From: Rhodanobacter sp. MP7CTX1 | GTDB lineage: Bacteria > Pseudomonadota > Gammaproteobacteria > Xanthomonadales > Rhodanobacteraceae | Direction: 5' to 3' | Length of the DNA: 64,000 bases | NCBI RefSeq assembly: GCF_014205795.1 | Contig: NZ_JACHCN010000003.1 | Coordinates: 317,564-381,563, forward strand | In this document: positions 46,397 through 55,560 of the stretch, one piece after another | How the letters are laid out: every line of letters starts with the position of its first letter | How positions within the stretch are numbered: the first letter of the stretch is position 1 | Translations under genes and position numbers: made by a program | Notes under the pieces: model-generated | Told to the model about the DNA's origin: nothing | Seen by the model: the letters and a program-made list of their open reading frames with translations, nothing else | Databases searched by the model: none

Positions 46397-46425
46397 GGGG
46401 CCGCGCAATCAGTTTGCGCGACCCC
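46397..46425. terminator. Hairpin between hydrolase and TonB-receptor genes
   Basis: GGGGCCGCGCAA and TTGCGCGACCCC pair with one mismatch or bulge around a short loop; A-rich sequence precedes the left arm, giving a T-rich tail on the minus strand. Suited to the receptor gene ending at 46468. Confidence 0.55.
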
Positions 46426-46467
46426 TCAAGGTCGAAACATCAAGCCAGGCATGCAATCAAAAGAAGC

Positions 46468-49400
46468 CTAGAACTTGACCGTGACCCGCCCCCAGAAGTA
46501 ACGACCAATCGTGTCGAAGTCGCTCGGGTCGGTATTCGCATTGAGCACATTGTTGGCGTACAGAAGCGGCGGTTGCTTGTCGAAGAGGTTGTTGACGCCG
46601 AACTCGACGCGCGTATTCAACGGTTCGATGTTGTAGCCCAGCGAGACGTCGCTATAGGTGGTCGAACCGTACTTGTACTCTGCCCCGTGAATCGTGCAGT
46701 AGCTGCCGTAGAAGCACGTGCCGTCCGGGAACACGTCCTGCGACGGGCTCTGCGAACCCATCTGGAAGCGGCCGATGTAGCGCAGGCGCCATGAAGCATC
46801 CCAGTTGCCCAGCTGCCAGTTCACATAGCCCTGGCCCTTCCAGCGCGGGAACAGGCAGTTTCCGACGGCACCCGGGCAAGCTGCCGCCTGCGCAGAACCG
46901 AACGGCATGAAATGACCGGCGTCGGTGTAAGTGGAATTGGCGATGTTTCCTGGCGCCGTTTGCACGTTGAAGTACTTCAGGTAGGTGGCATTCATGCCCA
47001 CGTTGAACTTGCCGAAAGAGAACTCCGGCAGCTTGTAGTTCAGCGAGAAGTCGACACCGCCCGTGCTGGTGGTGCCCAGGTTGCCGGTCGGCTGTAGGGT
47101 CTGCGCAGTGAGCTGGCCCTGATTGGGACCGCTGGGGTAGCGCGAGATGAACCGGCAGTAGCCCTGGTCGCCAGACGAGCAGAGGCCCAGCAGGCTTTGG
47201 ACACCTATGGTGGTGATGACGTTATTCAGATACAGATGCCAGAAATCCACCGTCGAGGACAGTCCCGGAGCCCAGGACGGACTGTAGACGGCACCAAAAT
47301 CGAATGTCTTGCCCTTTTCCGGCTTGATCGGGATGTTGGCATAGGTGGCGCCAGATACGAGGCCCGTACCCTGCAGGTCCTGAACTACCAGCTGGTCGAC
47401 GAAGCTGCCGTCGGTTTTTACATTGACGCAGGCCGGGTTGACCGGCGCGCCGGTGTAGCCGGTGCAGGGATCGTTGGAGATGCGGTACGCAGAAGAAGAC
47501 GGTGCACCGAAGACTTCGAGGAGATTCGGTGCGCGGAACACCTCGGCCAGCGTGCCACGCAGCAACAAGTCGTCGATCGGCTTCCATTCAAGCGCGAATT
47601 TCAAGTTGTTGGTGGTGCCGAACTTGCTGAATTTGGAGTAGCGATCGCCAATGTCAAGGTTTAGCGATTTGACGAACGGCAGATCGTTCAGGAGCGGAAA
47701 GAACGCTTCAGCATAGGCTTCCTTGACGTTGTAGCCGCCCTGCAAGCCGGCGCCGCAAACGCTTCCCAGAGTACAGGTGCCGGTGGCCGGATTGATCGTC
47801 AGCAGACCGTCGACCTGGTTGTGTTCGTACTCCTGGCGATATTCCGCACCGACGGCCAGATTGATGGTGCCGGCGGGCAGGTCGAACACGCCGCCATTCA
47901 AGTCGGCGTGCCAGATCTTCTCGATCGTGTTACTTGTTGCAAGGCCTGGCGCGGAGGCCGCCTTCAGCGAGGCGATCGATTGCGCGCTGTTGACGTCGAA
48001 CGGGTTGAACGGAATACAGGTGGGAATGGGAGCCGCTGGAGTGCCGCAGGTAATCACGCCACCGTTATTGAAGGACGGCCCGGCTGCCTGATTCAGTACG
48101 GTTAGATTGATCAGACCGTCGGCCGTTTCGGTCATGCTGGCGTGGCCGTAGTCAAGGCCCACATCCCACTGCCACGTCTGGTTGCCGATCGGAAAGTCAC
48201 CCTTGAAACCGGTATGGATCTGCGCCAGGGTCATGCCCGCGAAAGTCTCGCGCAGACCCAGCGAAGTGAGACGTAAACCGAAATTGCTCTGGCCACTCTG
48301 GTAATTGACACCGAACGGGTTGTAGTAGTTGGCTGACGATATTTGAAAGCCGCCATCAGTCGTCAGGGGGTAAGGTGCCACGGCCGAGTTGGACGAGGTC
48401 TTGTCGACATAAGCATCCAGGTAAACGCTGACATGATCAGCCAGGTTGTAGCTGCCCATCAGGAACGCATTGGTGCGCTCCTGTGGCGTCAGGATCAGGT
48501 TGACCGAGGCGTAGTTGTACTTGTCGCTGGCCGGACCATTGTTCTGGAAGCAATGGTAGTCCGAGGCAGCATCTGTACCGGCACCCGGATTGTGTGCAAC
48601 GAAGCCGCTCTGGCAACCCGGGAAGGCGGCCGCAAAGTTGGAGCCAGCCAGCTGGATATGCCCGTTCGGCGCCGAGCTCGAACCACCAATGAATACCGAC
48701 GGCGGCTGCGGTGCAGACGGACCTTTTCCGTTCGTGCCGTACACCGTGACGGCATTCCTGGAGAAGGCACGGCTGCCCGCCTGGATGCCGTCCGTCTTGT
48801 TGTAGTCCACGCCGCCCATGATGCTGCCCTTGTCGGACGTCTGACCAAACGTGAAGGTGTAGCCCTGTTGCTCGCCGTCGTTGTGATCGGACTGACCAAA
48901 GTTCGTCGTGAACTCGACGCCCTGATAATCCTTGCGCAGAATGAAGTTGACCACGCCACCGACGGCGTCGGAACCATAGACCGAGGACGCGCCGGTGGTC
49001 AGCACGTCAATGTGATCGATCATCGCGGCCGGAATCGAGTTGACGTCCGGGGCATCACCATTGACCGGAGTCGTGATGATGCCACCGAGTGAAATACCCA
49101 TGATGCGATGACCGTCAACCAGGATCAGGGTGCGGTTCGGACCCAGGCCACGCAGACCAATGCTGGTGGCGCCGGTGCCACCGCCGTTGTTGACCTGTGG
49201 GTTGGTATTGCCTCCGGTAACAGCCGGCAGATCCTGTACCAGGTCACCCAGGGTCAGCTTGCCGCTGGCCTTGATCGCTGCGCGATCGATGGTCACGACC
49301 GGGCTGGCCGTTTCCAGATCCACGCGACGAATGTGCGAGCCGGTAACCACGACCGTCTGCAGGGTAGACGCTTTTTGCGGAGCGGCCGGATTGGTATTGC

Positions 49401-49521
49401 CCTGCGGCTGTGTGGACTGATCCTGAGCGAATGCGGTGCTCGCGGCACCCGCCGCGATGACAGCACCCAGCGAAAGCGCCAGACGGACTGCCGAAGAAAG
49501 CTCTGTACCCCGAAGTTTCAT
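46468..49521 (-). CDS. TonB-dependent outer-membrane receptor
   Basis: A 1017-residue outer-membrane transporter. The signal peptide ends AASTAFAQ. A plug domain follows a TonB-box-like TLQTVVVTGSHIRR, with ASPVVTIDRAAI, GATSIGLRGLGPNRTLILVDGHR and SIPAAMIDHIDVLTTGASSVYGSDAVGGVVNFILRKDY. The large beta-barrel ends GRYFWGRVTVKF with the C-terminal Phe. The long extracellular loops and this plug type match the Xanthomonad group of carbohydrate or peptide receptors; the ligand cannot be read. No regulator is adjacent. The ATG is preceded by CGGAGGG. Confidence 0.93.
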   Translation of the reverse strand: MKLRGTELSSAVRLALSLGAVIAAGAASTAFAQDQSTQPQGNTNPAAPQKASTLQTVVVTGSHIRRVDLETASPVVTIDRAAIKASGKLTLGDLVQDLPAVTGGNTNPQVNNGGGTGATSIGLRGLGPNRTLILVDGHRIMGISLGGIITTPVNGDAPDVNSIPAAMIDHIDVLTTGASSVYGSDAVGGVVNFILRKDYQGVEFTTNFGQSDHNDGEQQGYTFTFGQTSDKGSIMGGVDYNKTDGIQAGSRAFSRNAVTVYGTNGKGPSAPQPPSVFIGGSSSAPNGHIQLAGSNFAAAFPGCQSGFVAHNPGAGTDAASDYHCFQNNGPASDKYNYASVNLILTPQERTNAFLMGSYNLADHVSVYLDAYVDKTSSNSAVAPYPLTTDGGFQISSANYYNPFGVNYQSGQSNFGLRLTSLGLRETFAGMTLAQIHTGFKGDFPIGNQTWQWDVGLDYGHASMTETADGLINLTVLNQAAGPSFNNGGVITCGTPAAPIPTCIPFNPFDVNSAQSIASLKAASAPGLATSNTIEKIWHADLNGGVFDLPAGTINLAVGAEYRQEYEHNQVDGLLTINPATGTCTLGSVCGAGLQGGYNVKEAYAEAFFPLLNDLPFVKSLNLDIGDRYSKFSKFGTTNNLKFALEWKPIDDLLLRGTLAEVFRAPNLLEVFGAPSSSAYRISNDPCTGYTGAPVNPACVNVKTDGSFVDQLVVQDLQGTGLVSGATYANIPIKPEKGKTFDFGAVYSPSWAPGLSSTVDFWHLYLNNVITTIGVQSLLGLCSSGDQGYCRFISRYPSGPNQGQLTAQTLQPTGNLGTTSTGGVDFSLNYKLPEFSFGKFNVGMNATYLKYFNVQTAPGNIANSTYTDAGHFMPFGSAQAAACPGAVGNCLFPRWKGQGYVNWQLGNWDASWRLRYIGRFQMGSQSPSQDVFPDGTCFYGSYCTIHGAEYKYGSTTYSDVSLGYNIEPLNTRVEFGVNNLFDKQPPLLYANNVLNANTDPSDFDTIGRYFWGRVTVKF

Positions 49522-49702
49522 GAAAATACCCTCCGATTAATTATCACCATGGGTCAGAAAGATTCCGCCCAATGCGGCAATCCGAATAACAACCTGGGTC
49601 TATCCATTACCAACGAGGTAGAGCTATCAAGGTAATCAATCACGACAGCTCGTTGGCTTTAAGCGTAAGGCTCACCTACCCTGGAATGGCATGGCACGAG
49701 AT

Positions 49703-49960
49703 TTATCCCGTTTTATCCAGCAAACGATTGGCAAGCTCAATCAGAACATCGCGCTCCGTGGCGACTTCATGGAGTCTTGTCTTCAATCGATCTGCTTCAT
49801 ATAGCTGCGACCGCTTATAGCGAAATCGCCTTACCCATGTCAGTACAGTCTCACTTCGAATGTTGAGCCGCGCCGCAACCTCCCCAGCGGAGAAACGCTG
49901 CTGAACCACCAATCGAATAGCTTCAGCCCTAAATTCATCCGAATAGAATTTTGCACGCAT
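49703..49960 (-). mobile_element. Lone IS3-type transposase OrfA-like gene
   Basis: An 85-residue protein, MRAKFYSDEFRAEAIRLVVQQRFSAGEVAARLNIRSETVLTWVRRFRYK, has the helix-turn-helix of IS3/IS911 OrfA, followed by a leucine-rich C-terminus ending ERDVLIELANRLLDKTG. No OrfB with a DDE domain follows on the same strand, and no terminal inverted repeats were found. Either a remnant of an insertion sequence or a free-standing HTH protein. The neighbouring DNA is AT-rich. Confidence 0.65.
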
Positions 49961-50005
49961 TGATGCACCATTGGCTTCGGTTTGAGTTGAAATCAACGGG
50001 AACAA

Positions 50006-50336
50006 CTTCTGTTATTTCCGCTAACCAAATTGCTGGATTGCTGTATGGATACGGGTACTCACCCTTTCATCCGGATCGGAGATGTTTTTTGGATAATTTG
50101 CCGGCTCCGAGGTTTTTTCCGTTAACAATTTAACCATCGCTATGGCAACTCCGGCTTCACGGTAAGTGAACTAAAAAAAAAGTACATAGCCATTCAGTTC
50201 GCACTTCTATAGCCAACCAGGTGCATAACCAATTAATTCCGATGTTTAATACCAATTCCAAAATCCTGAAATTCAGGCCTGACGATCGAGTCGATCGTGG
50301 GGGCACTGCATGGCGTGGAGACCTGGGTGAGCAGCA
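50006..50336. other. AT-rich gap, no gene
   Basis: This stretch is conspicuously AT-rich compared with the window, with a run of nine A near 50171-50179 and several ATTTA/TTAAT words. I see no coding frame with support. It may be what is left of the element that carried the OrfA-like gene. Confidence 0.5.
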
Positions 50337-50350
50337 CAACCATGGGGTGC

Positions 50351-50440
50351 CCCTGCACGCAGGGCAGGGGAGGGGACGAGCTGCTGCCTGACATCGCTCC
50401 TCCCCCTGTTTGCAAGAGGAGGTTGGGGCGAAGCGCAACC
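50351..50440. repeat. Copy C of the G/C-tract intergenic repeat
   Basis: CCCCTGCACGCAGGGCAGGGG, then ACGAGC, and GCTCCTCCCCCTGTTTGCAAGAGGAGGTTGGGGCGAAG form a palindromic pair of units related to those at 16961 and 18721. From here to 50696 I see no other feature. Confidence 0.6.
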
Positions 50441-50696
50441 TAGCCTGGCGAGCTAACCAGGTCAAAGCGCCTACGGGGGAATGGTTTTGGGGTGGCCCGT
50501 ACGGATCGGCGCGGCTCGGGAGCGGTTCCGGCCTGCCTTCATGCGCTCGGTCAGGATCGTATGTCGATTTCCCCCTGTCTCGTTCGTCGTTGAAGAGAGT
50601 GGCTCATTGGCGCCCGCGGCTTGGGCGCCATCCGGGTTCGATCCAGAAAGAGTCAGAGCTTCGTTACGCCTTCGCGATCAGAGCGGGAGAAATGAG

Positions 50697-51410
50697 ATGC
50701 AGCAAGCAGCCGGCCGCTTAAAGATGTGCCTGACGTTAAGCATGCTTTTGGCCATAGCCGTCGCCGAGGGTTCGTCGGCTCAAGCTCTGCAACATGCGTA
50801 TCCGAGCATGGCGCCGCTCTCCCAATACCTGATAGGGGACCGCGACGCGGAAGTTACTCTGGCGCGAAGCGCGGCGCCCAAAGCCATTTCCGGGGAGGCC
50901 ACGATCCTGGTTCTCGGGCCCCATGGCTACGTTACTGCGGTCCAAGGCAGTAACGGCTTTGTATGCATGGTCGACCGATCCTGGTCGGCGCAATTCGATT
51001 TCCCAGAATTTTGGAATCCAAAATTGCGTGGACCTACGTGCTTCAACCCGCAAGCAGCACGATCGATTTTGCCTATAACCCGCAAAAGGACCGAGCTGGC
51101 TCTCGCCGGACAATCCAAAGATCAAATCATGGAAGGCATCAAGACCGCACTCGTCAGGAAACAGTTGCCGCCTCTGGAACCAGGTGCGATGTGCTACATG
51201 ATGTCGAAACAAGCCTACCTAAATGACTCGGCGGGGCACTGGATGCCTCACCTGATGTTCTATACGCCACTTGAAGCGAGTTGGGGTGCCGACTTGCCAG
51301 GCTCTCCGGTCATGCTCAATCCGCAGTTTCAGGCCGGCCCCGAGAAGATGAATGTGTTCATGATCCCGGCCGCCAAGTGGTCCGACGGAACGCCTGCGCC
51401 GGATATGTGA
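50697..51410 (+). CDS. Secreted protein of unknown function
   Basis: A 237-residue protein. The signal peptide (LTLSMLLAIAVAEGSSAQA) precedes a mature part with LGPHGYVTAVQGSNGFVCMVDRSW, FWNPKLRGPTCFNPQAARSILP and a C-terminal HLMFYTPLEASWGADLPGSPVML. Three Cys are present in the mature part. I do not recognise the family. The ATG at 50697 has GGGAG upstream; the frame is open further upstream without homology. It is 51 bases ahead of the MocR regulator on the same strand and may be cotranscribed. Confidence 0.7.
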   Translation: MQQAAGRLKMCLTLSMLLAIAVAEGSSAQALQHAYPSMAPLSQYLIGDRDAEVTLARSAAPKAISGEATILVLGPHGYVTAVQGSNGFVCMVDRSWSAQFDFPEFWNPKLRGPTCFNPQAARSILPITRKRTELALAGQSKDQIMEGIKTALVRKQLPPLEPGAMCYMMSKQAYLNDSAGHWMPHLMFYTPLEASWGADLPGSPVMLNPQFQAGPEKMNVFMIPAAKWSDGTPAPDM

Positions 51411-51461
51411 AACCACCAACCATCCCGCTACCCCTGCTGCTCCTGGGAGGCTTTGATTCGT

Positions 51462-52913
51462 ATGTTTCTCCAGCTTGACGGGCATGGACCGCAATATGCA
51501 CAGCTGACTCGTGCCATCAAAGCCGGCATTCTCAATGGGCGGCTGACTTCGGGTATGCGGCTGCCACCGACGCGCACACTGGCGCTGGAGCTTGGTTTAT
51601 CGCGCATTACCATCCTGACTGCCTACGAACAGTTGCGTGCAGACGGTTTCATCAGAGGTTGTGCTGGCTCGGGTAGCTACATATCCACACTTCAGATTAC
51701 CCAAGCGTTGCATGCCCCCGAATCCACGGTTGCGCCACCATCGCGCTATGCGCAACGCGCTCGACAAGTCTATGACCGGACGCATTACCAGCCGCACATT
51801 GAGCTGCCTTACGATCTGCAATACGGAACCCCGTTGACCAATGTAGAGCTGAGTGCTGCGTGGGGCCACGAACTGGCGCGCGCCGCTACCTACACCGCGC
51901 TTCGAGGTGTAGGTACCCAGGGGCTGCATGCATTGCGCCAGCAGATATGTGACTACCTGGCGCTGCGCCGCGGCATAACGACCTTGCCGGAGAATGTGCT
52001 GATCGTTAATGGGACACAGCAAGCCTACACACTGAGCGCACGCGTGCTTATCGACGAAAACGATAGTGCCGTGCTGGAGGAGCCCCATTATTTCGGTGCC
52101 TACCAGGCACTGGTCGCCCATGGCGTGAGGGTCCATTCGGTACGCACGGACAGCGAGGGTATCGTCTGCGACGAACTACCTGACTCGGCGCCTCGATTGA
52201 TCTGCGTGACTCCTTCTCACCAGTTCCCAAGTGGCGCCGTCATGTCCCTGCCGCGCCGACTAGAGTTGTTGCGCTATGCGGCGGCGAAGCAGTGCTGGAT
52301 CCTGGAGGACGACTACGATGGCGAGTTCCGCTACGACGGCCGCCCACTCGCTGCGCTACGCTCGCTTGATGAAGAAGACCGCGTTATCTATGCAGGCACG
52401 TTTACAAAGGCTCTATTCGGCTCGCTCCGACTTGGCTACATGGTGTTGCCCGTTGCACTGCGCGACGATTTCGTCATGGCCAAATATTTCAGTGACATTT
52501 CCTCGTCGGGTATCGAACAAACGGCGCTTGCACATTTCATGGAAGACGGTGGCTTCGAGCGGCATTTGCGATACGCGCGTACCGAGCTACAAGCCCGTCG
52601 CGAGGCGTTGGTCGATGGTTTGCGCCGATATGTCGGTGACCGTGTCGATATTGTGGACACGCCTGCGGGCATGCACGTTGTCGTGTGGCTACGCGATTAC
52701 GACTATGCATCCGTAAATGCACTGATCGCGCTTGCCCGTCAACGCGGTCTCGGCCTTCATCCGGTTGAAGTGCATTACCTGAAGCCACCGCCATACCCGG
52801 GTTTGATCCTCGGCTACTGCGGGCTATCACCGAACGCATTGCGCGAGGCGATGCAGCTATTCGGCAAGTGTCTGGATGAGATCGACGCGAAAGCACGAAG
52901 ACGTACTGCCTAG
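51462..52913 (+). CDS. MocR/PdxR-type transcriptional regulator
   Basis: A 483-residue regulator joining a GntR winged helix (PQYAQLTRAIKAGILNGRLTSGMRLPPTRTLALELGLSRITILTAYEQLRADGF) to a fold-type I aminotransferase domain. The PLP lysine is in YAGTFTKALFGSLRLGYMVLP; ILEDDYDGEFRYDGRP and LICVTPSHQFPSGAVM are also typical. Such proteins sense PLP or an amino-acid adduct and control vitamin B6, GABA or amino-acid genes. No such target gene is adjacent. The ATG at 51462 follows GGGAGG at 11 bases; TTG at 51453 is the alternative. Confidence 0.88.
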   Translation: MFLQLDGHGPQYAQLTRAIKAGILNGRLTSGMRLPPTRTLALELGLSRITILTAYEQLRADGFIRGCAGSGSYISTLQITQALHAPESTVAPPSRYAQRARQVYDRTHYQPHIELPYDLQYGTPLTNVELSAAWGHELARAATYTALRGVGTQGLHALRQQICDYLALRRGITTLPENVLIVNGTQQAYTLSARVLIDENDSAVLEEPHYFGAYQALVAHGVRVHSVRTDSEGIVCDELPDSAPRLICVTPSHQFPSGAVMSLPRRLELLRYAAAKQCWILEDDYDGEFRYDGRPLAALRSLDEEDRVIYAGTFTKALFGSLRLGYMVLPVALRDDFVMAKYFSDISSSGIEQTALAHFMEDGGFERHLRYARTELQARREALVDGLRRYVGDRVDIVDTPAGMHVVVWLRDYDYASVNALIALARQRGLGLHPVEVHYLKPPPYPGLILGYCGLSPNALREAMQLFGKCLDEIDAKARRRTA

Positions 52914-53180
52914 GTGAAGCGCGCCGCATCTAGGCGAACCATCTGGCGCAACTCAATCGGCTTGGATAAGACGAGCGGCCTGTTTTTGTTGTGGCGTTGG
53001 TGGACGTCGCTCGCGCAGTCGGCGCGACTCTCGCCGAGTTCCGAACCCGGCTGTTAAGCTATCCTTCGCGGCAGGCGCCGCAGTCGGCGTGGTTGTGATC
53101 GGGTATGCCGCAGCACTCTCACGCTATGAGAGTTGCGCAGGAGTAGGATTTGCACACACTGCAACAGCATGGGCTTGACC

Positions 53181-54113
53181 ATGTGCTACTCAGCTCAGAT
53201 CTGGGCGGACTACAAAAAGTACGTTAGGACATTTGGCGCCGACATCAGCGTCCGCCGATATGTCGAGCTATTCTGGGAAAAGAAGAAGAGCGGCGACTGG
53301 CAGAAGATCCCCAAAGCGATGAAAGCCGCCTTTGCGGTTCCACGTACCGAAGAGGAGCGCGAGGTTCACGCGCTGATCGCCGAAACGGACGAGGAGCAAG
53401 CGTTGGCGTTCGAGTCCGTGCTGTTCCAGCAAAAGACCCGGCTGACCGGCGCCGAGCGTGTCATGGCGTCGGGCAAACCAACGAAGAAGGCCGAGAGCGA
53501 TGTGCGCGTTGCCGGCAACAAAATCGAGCAGGCACAGCGCAAGCTCAGCGACCTACGGCGCACAGAGCTCCTGGATCGCGACTCCCGCATTTATCCCGGC
53601 CAGTACGCGCCAGTGATGATCCGGAAGGATGGCAAGCGCCTGGTAGTGCCCATGCGCTACCAATGCCGCATGCCTGGCTGGACTGAAGCCGTCGAACGCA
53701 AGTACCCGGGCACCTACAACGCGCGTCGCGACAACCTCGAAAAGGCATGGGGCCAGCTATTCGGCTATCACCACGGCATCATGGTCGTGACAAAGTTCTA
53801 TGAGAACGTCGAGCGCGACGGCAAAAATGTGGTGCTCGAATTCGACCCGCAGCCGCCGCGAGAAATGCTGGTGGCGTGTCTGTGGTCATTCTCGAAGGGC
53901 GGAGAAGGTGAGGCCGACCTCTTCTCGTTCGCCGCCATCACCGACGAGCCGCCGCCTGAAGTGCTGGCTGCTGGTCAAGATCGCTGCATTGTGCCGATCA
54001 AGCCTGAAAACATCGATGCCTGGCTGACTCCAGACCCGACGAACCTGGCTGCGCAGTACGCGATTCTGGATGACCGCGCCCGGCCGTATTACGAGCACCA
54101 AATGGCTGCCTGA
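53181..54113 (+). CDS. SRAP-domain protein (YedK/HMCES-like), divergent
   Basis: A 310-residue protein. SRAP proteins crosslink through Cys2 to abasic sites in single-stranded DNA. The start at 53181 gives MCYSAQ, placing Cys at position 2, exposed after Met removal. N180 in YNARRDNLEKAW and E208 in VTKFYENVE match the conserved Asn and Glu. The conserved His (HDRMPV in YedK) is replaced by Q266 in AGQDRCIVPI. Residues 20-170 are an unusually long, charged insertion. The open frame extends 16 codons upstream, but Cys2 would then be buried. Confidence 0.85.
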   Translation: MCYSAQIWADYKKYVRTFGADISVRRYVELFWEKKKSGDWQKIPKAMKAAFAVPRTEEEREVHALIAETDEEQALAFESVLFQQKTRLTGAERVMASGKPTKKAESDVRVAGNKIEQAQRKLSDLRRTELLDRDSRIYPGQYAPVMIRKDGKRLVVPMRYQCRMPGWTEAVERKYPGTYNARRDNLEKAWGQLFGYHHGIMVVTKFYENVERDGKNVVLEFDPQPPREMLVACLWSFSKGGEGEADLFSFAAITDEPPPEVLAAGQDRCIVPIKPENIDAWLTPDPTNLAAQYAILDDRARPYYEHQMAA

Positions 54114-54149
54114 ACCAACACCCCTTTGGCACGAACCTGGAGAAGAAAT

Positions 54150-54395
54150 ATGTCTACATCAGCATCTCTCAGCTTTGCTCGGGACATCCGCCCCATGTTC
54201 ACCAGCATGGACGTCGATCATATGAAAAAGGCCATGGACCTCAGTGACCGGGCCAGCGTATTCCAGCATGCGGAAGCAATATATGAATCCGTGTCCAGCG
54301 GTAGCATGCCGCCACCGTCGAGCGGTGAACCGCGTTGGACCCCGGACATGTGCGCGAAGCTCAGGAAATGGCAAGAGGAAGGAGGGCAGCCCTAA
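54150..54395 (+). CDS. Small conserved-looking hypothetical protein
   Basis: An 81-residue protein, MSTSASLSFARDIRPMFTS..., with HAEAIYESVSSGSMPPPSSGEPRW and a C-terminal KLRKWQEEGG. FARDIRPMF followed by SGxMPPP and a terminal W-x-E-G resembles the tail segments of ferritin-like and cytochrome-c-like proteins, but there is no CxxCH. GGAGAAG lies before the ATG. It is 36 bases after the SRAP gene. Function unknown. Confidence 0.65.
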   Translation: MSTSASLSFARDIRPMFTSMDVDHMKKAMDLSDRASVFQHAEAIYESVSSGSMPPPSSGEPRWTPDMCAKLRKWQEEGGQP

Positions 54396-54461
54396 AGCAC
54401 CATTGGTGCGTATCGAACAAGGCAATGCACCATGACACGTCGGCATCCACCGCTAATGCGA

Positions 54462-54742
54462 TGGTCTAACTGTCCCTGTCCCATTTTCTCAGAGTCTGGC
54501 CCGGAATAGTGGTGAGACATGGTGGACCCGCTCCTCTCGTCAAGGGTGGCGTGATTCCAGGTTAGAGCTCCTCGGGGAATGACATCAGCGGCTGGCGTCT
54601 TCGCGCTTGCGCCCCCGAAGCCTGAGGGAATCGAGGTGAATATGGGCGTCGCGTGAGCGGTGTTGTATCGTCCGCGCCATTGGGCTAGTTCTAAGCGGAC
54701 ATCCGTGAGCGTTTGGATCCGTATCCCATTCCGGCTGCGCAC
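54462..54742 (-). mobile_element. Degenerate 3' end of an IS3-family element
   Basis: On the minus strand LTDVRLELAQWRGRYNTAH resembles the IS3 OrfB C-terminal pattern (ar..l..WR.dYN..RPH). The reading frame then breaks down, with segments such as HIHLDSLRLRG in another frame. The far end, TGTCCCATTTTCTCAGAGTCTGG, looks like an IS terminus. No intact transposase is present, and the gap of about 350 bases between the small protein and the VOC gene holds nothing else. Confidence 0.45.
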
Positions 54743-55197
54743 TAACCGTACGTGAAGTCCGGCTTGCGCTGTCCGACCTCGATAATATAACCGTCAGGAT
54801 CGCGGATATAGCAGCGAGTCTCGCCGTACTTTTCCTTCGGCTCCGTGATGAACTCGGCTCCCCGGCTTTTCCATAGTTTGTAGCACGCTTGAATATTCGC
54901 AACGCGGATGTTCATGAAGCTGCTGATCTTGTTCGGATCAGCGAGGGTGCTGAGCGTTACGGACGGCTTGTCGGGGGTCGGTCCGCCCCCGACGTTGACA
55001 AGCAACCACGTATTCGCGATCTGAATATAACCAGGCGCGCCCTTGCTGTCGCCTCTGCTTAGAGTGCGACCGCCGAAGACCGTTTCGTAGAATTGAGCCG
55101 ATCGGTCGATGTCGGCTACCGTGAGAAAGTGCGCGACGGTGATCCCCTCTCGCGGGGGCATCTCAAAACTCTTCTGATCGATTTGTACGCTGTTCAT
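54742..55197 (-). CDS. VOC-family (glyoxalase/bleomycin-resistance type) protein
   Basis: A 151-residue vicinal-oxygen-chelate protein. It contains ITVAHFLTVADIDRSAQFYETVFGGRTL, GAPGYIQIANTWLLVNVGG, a second repeat MNIRVANIQACYKLWKSRGAEFITEPKEKYGETRCYIRDPDGYIIEVGQ. The last stretch supplies the usual metal-ligand Glu (YIIEVGQ). Substrate is unknown. The ATG at 55197 is preferred over the start 4 codons earlier. Confidence 0.85.
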   Translation of the reverse strand: MNSVQIDQKSFEMPPREGITVAHFLTVADIDRSAQFYETVFGGRTLSRGDSKGAPGYIQIANTWLLVNVGGGPTPDKPSVTLSTLADPNKISSFMNIRVANIQACYKLWKSRGAEFITEPKEKYGETRCYIRDPDGYIIEVGQRKPDFTYG

Positions 55198-55560
55198 TGA
55201 CCACCCCAAACGATCACTTCGACGTGCAGGACTGGCTGACCTTTGTAAGGTAAGGAAGCGCTAAAGAATCGCGTTGTTGAAAATGCGCAGGTGACTTTTC
55301 CAGTATCCACACTTCGTCAAAGTGCCTGCGGAATTCATCCGGGAAGCTGAACCTACCAGTTAGCCGCGTCGCTCCGTTCTCAGAACATTGACGCCGCGTT
55401 ACGTCGTGGTGGCGCTGAATACCACCATGAACGAGCGTCTCCAATACGAACTGAAGGCCTGGGTAGAGGGTTGTTACGCGCGACGTTGCGGCCAACGATG
55501 CGACATATGTCGTTATGAGCACGACAGCGCAATGGCTCTTGCCTGGCTTAGAGGATGGCG

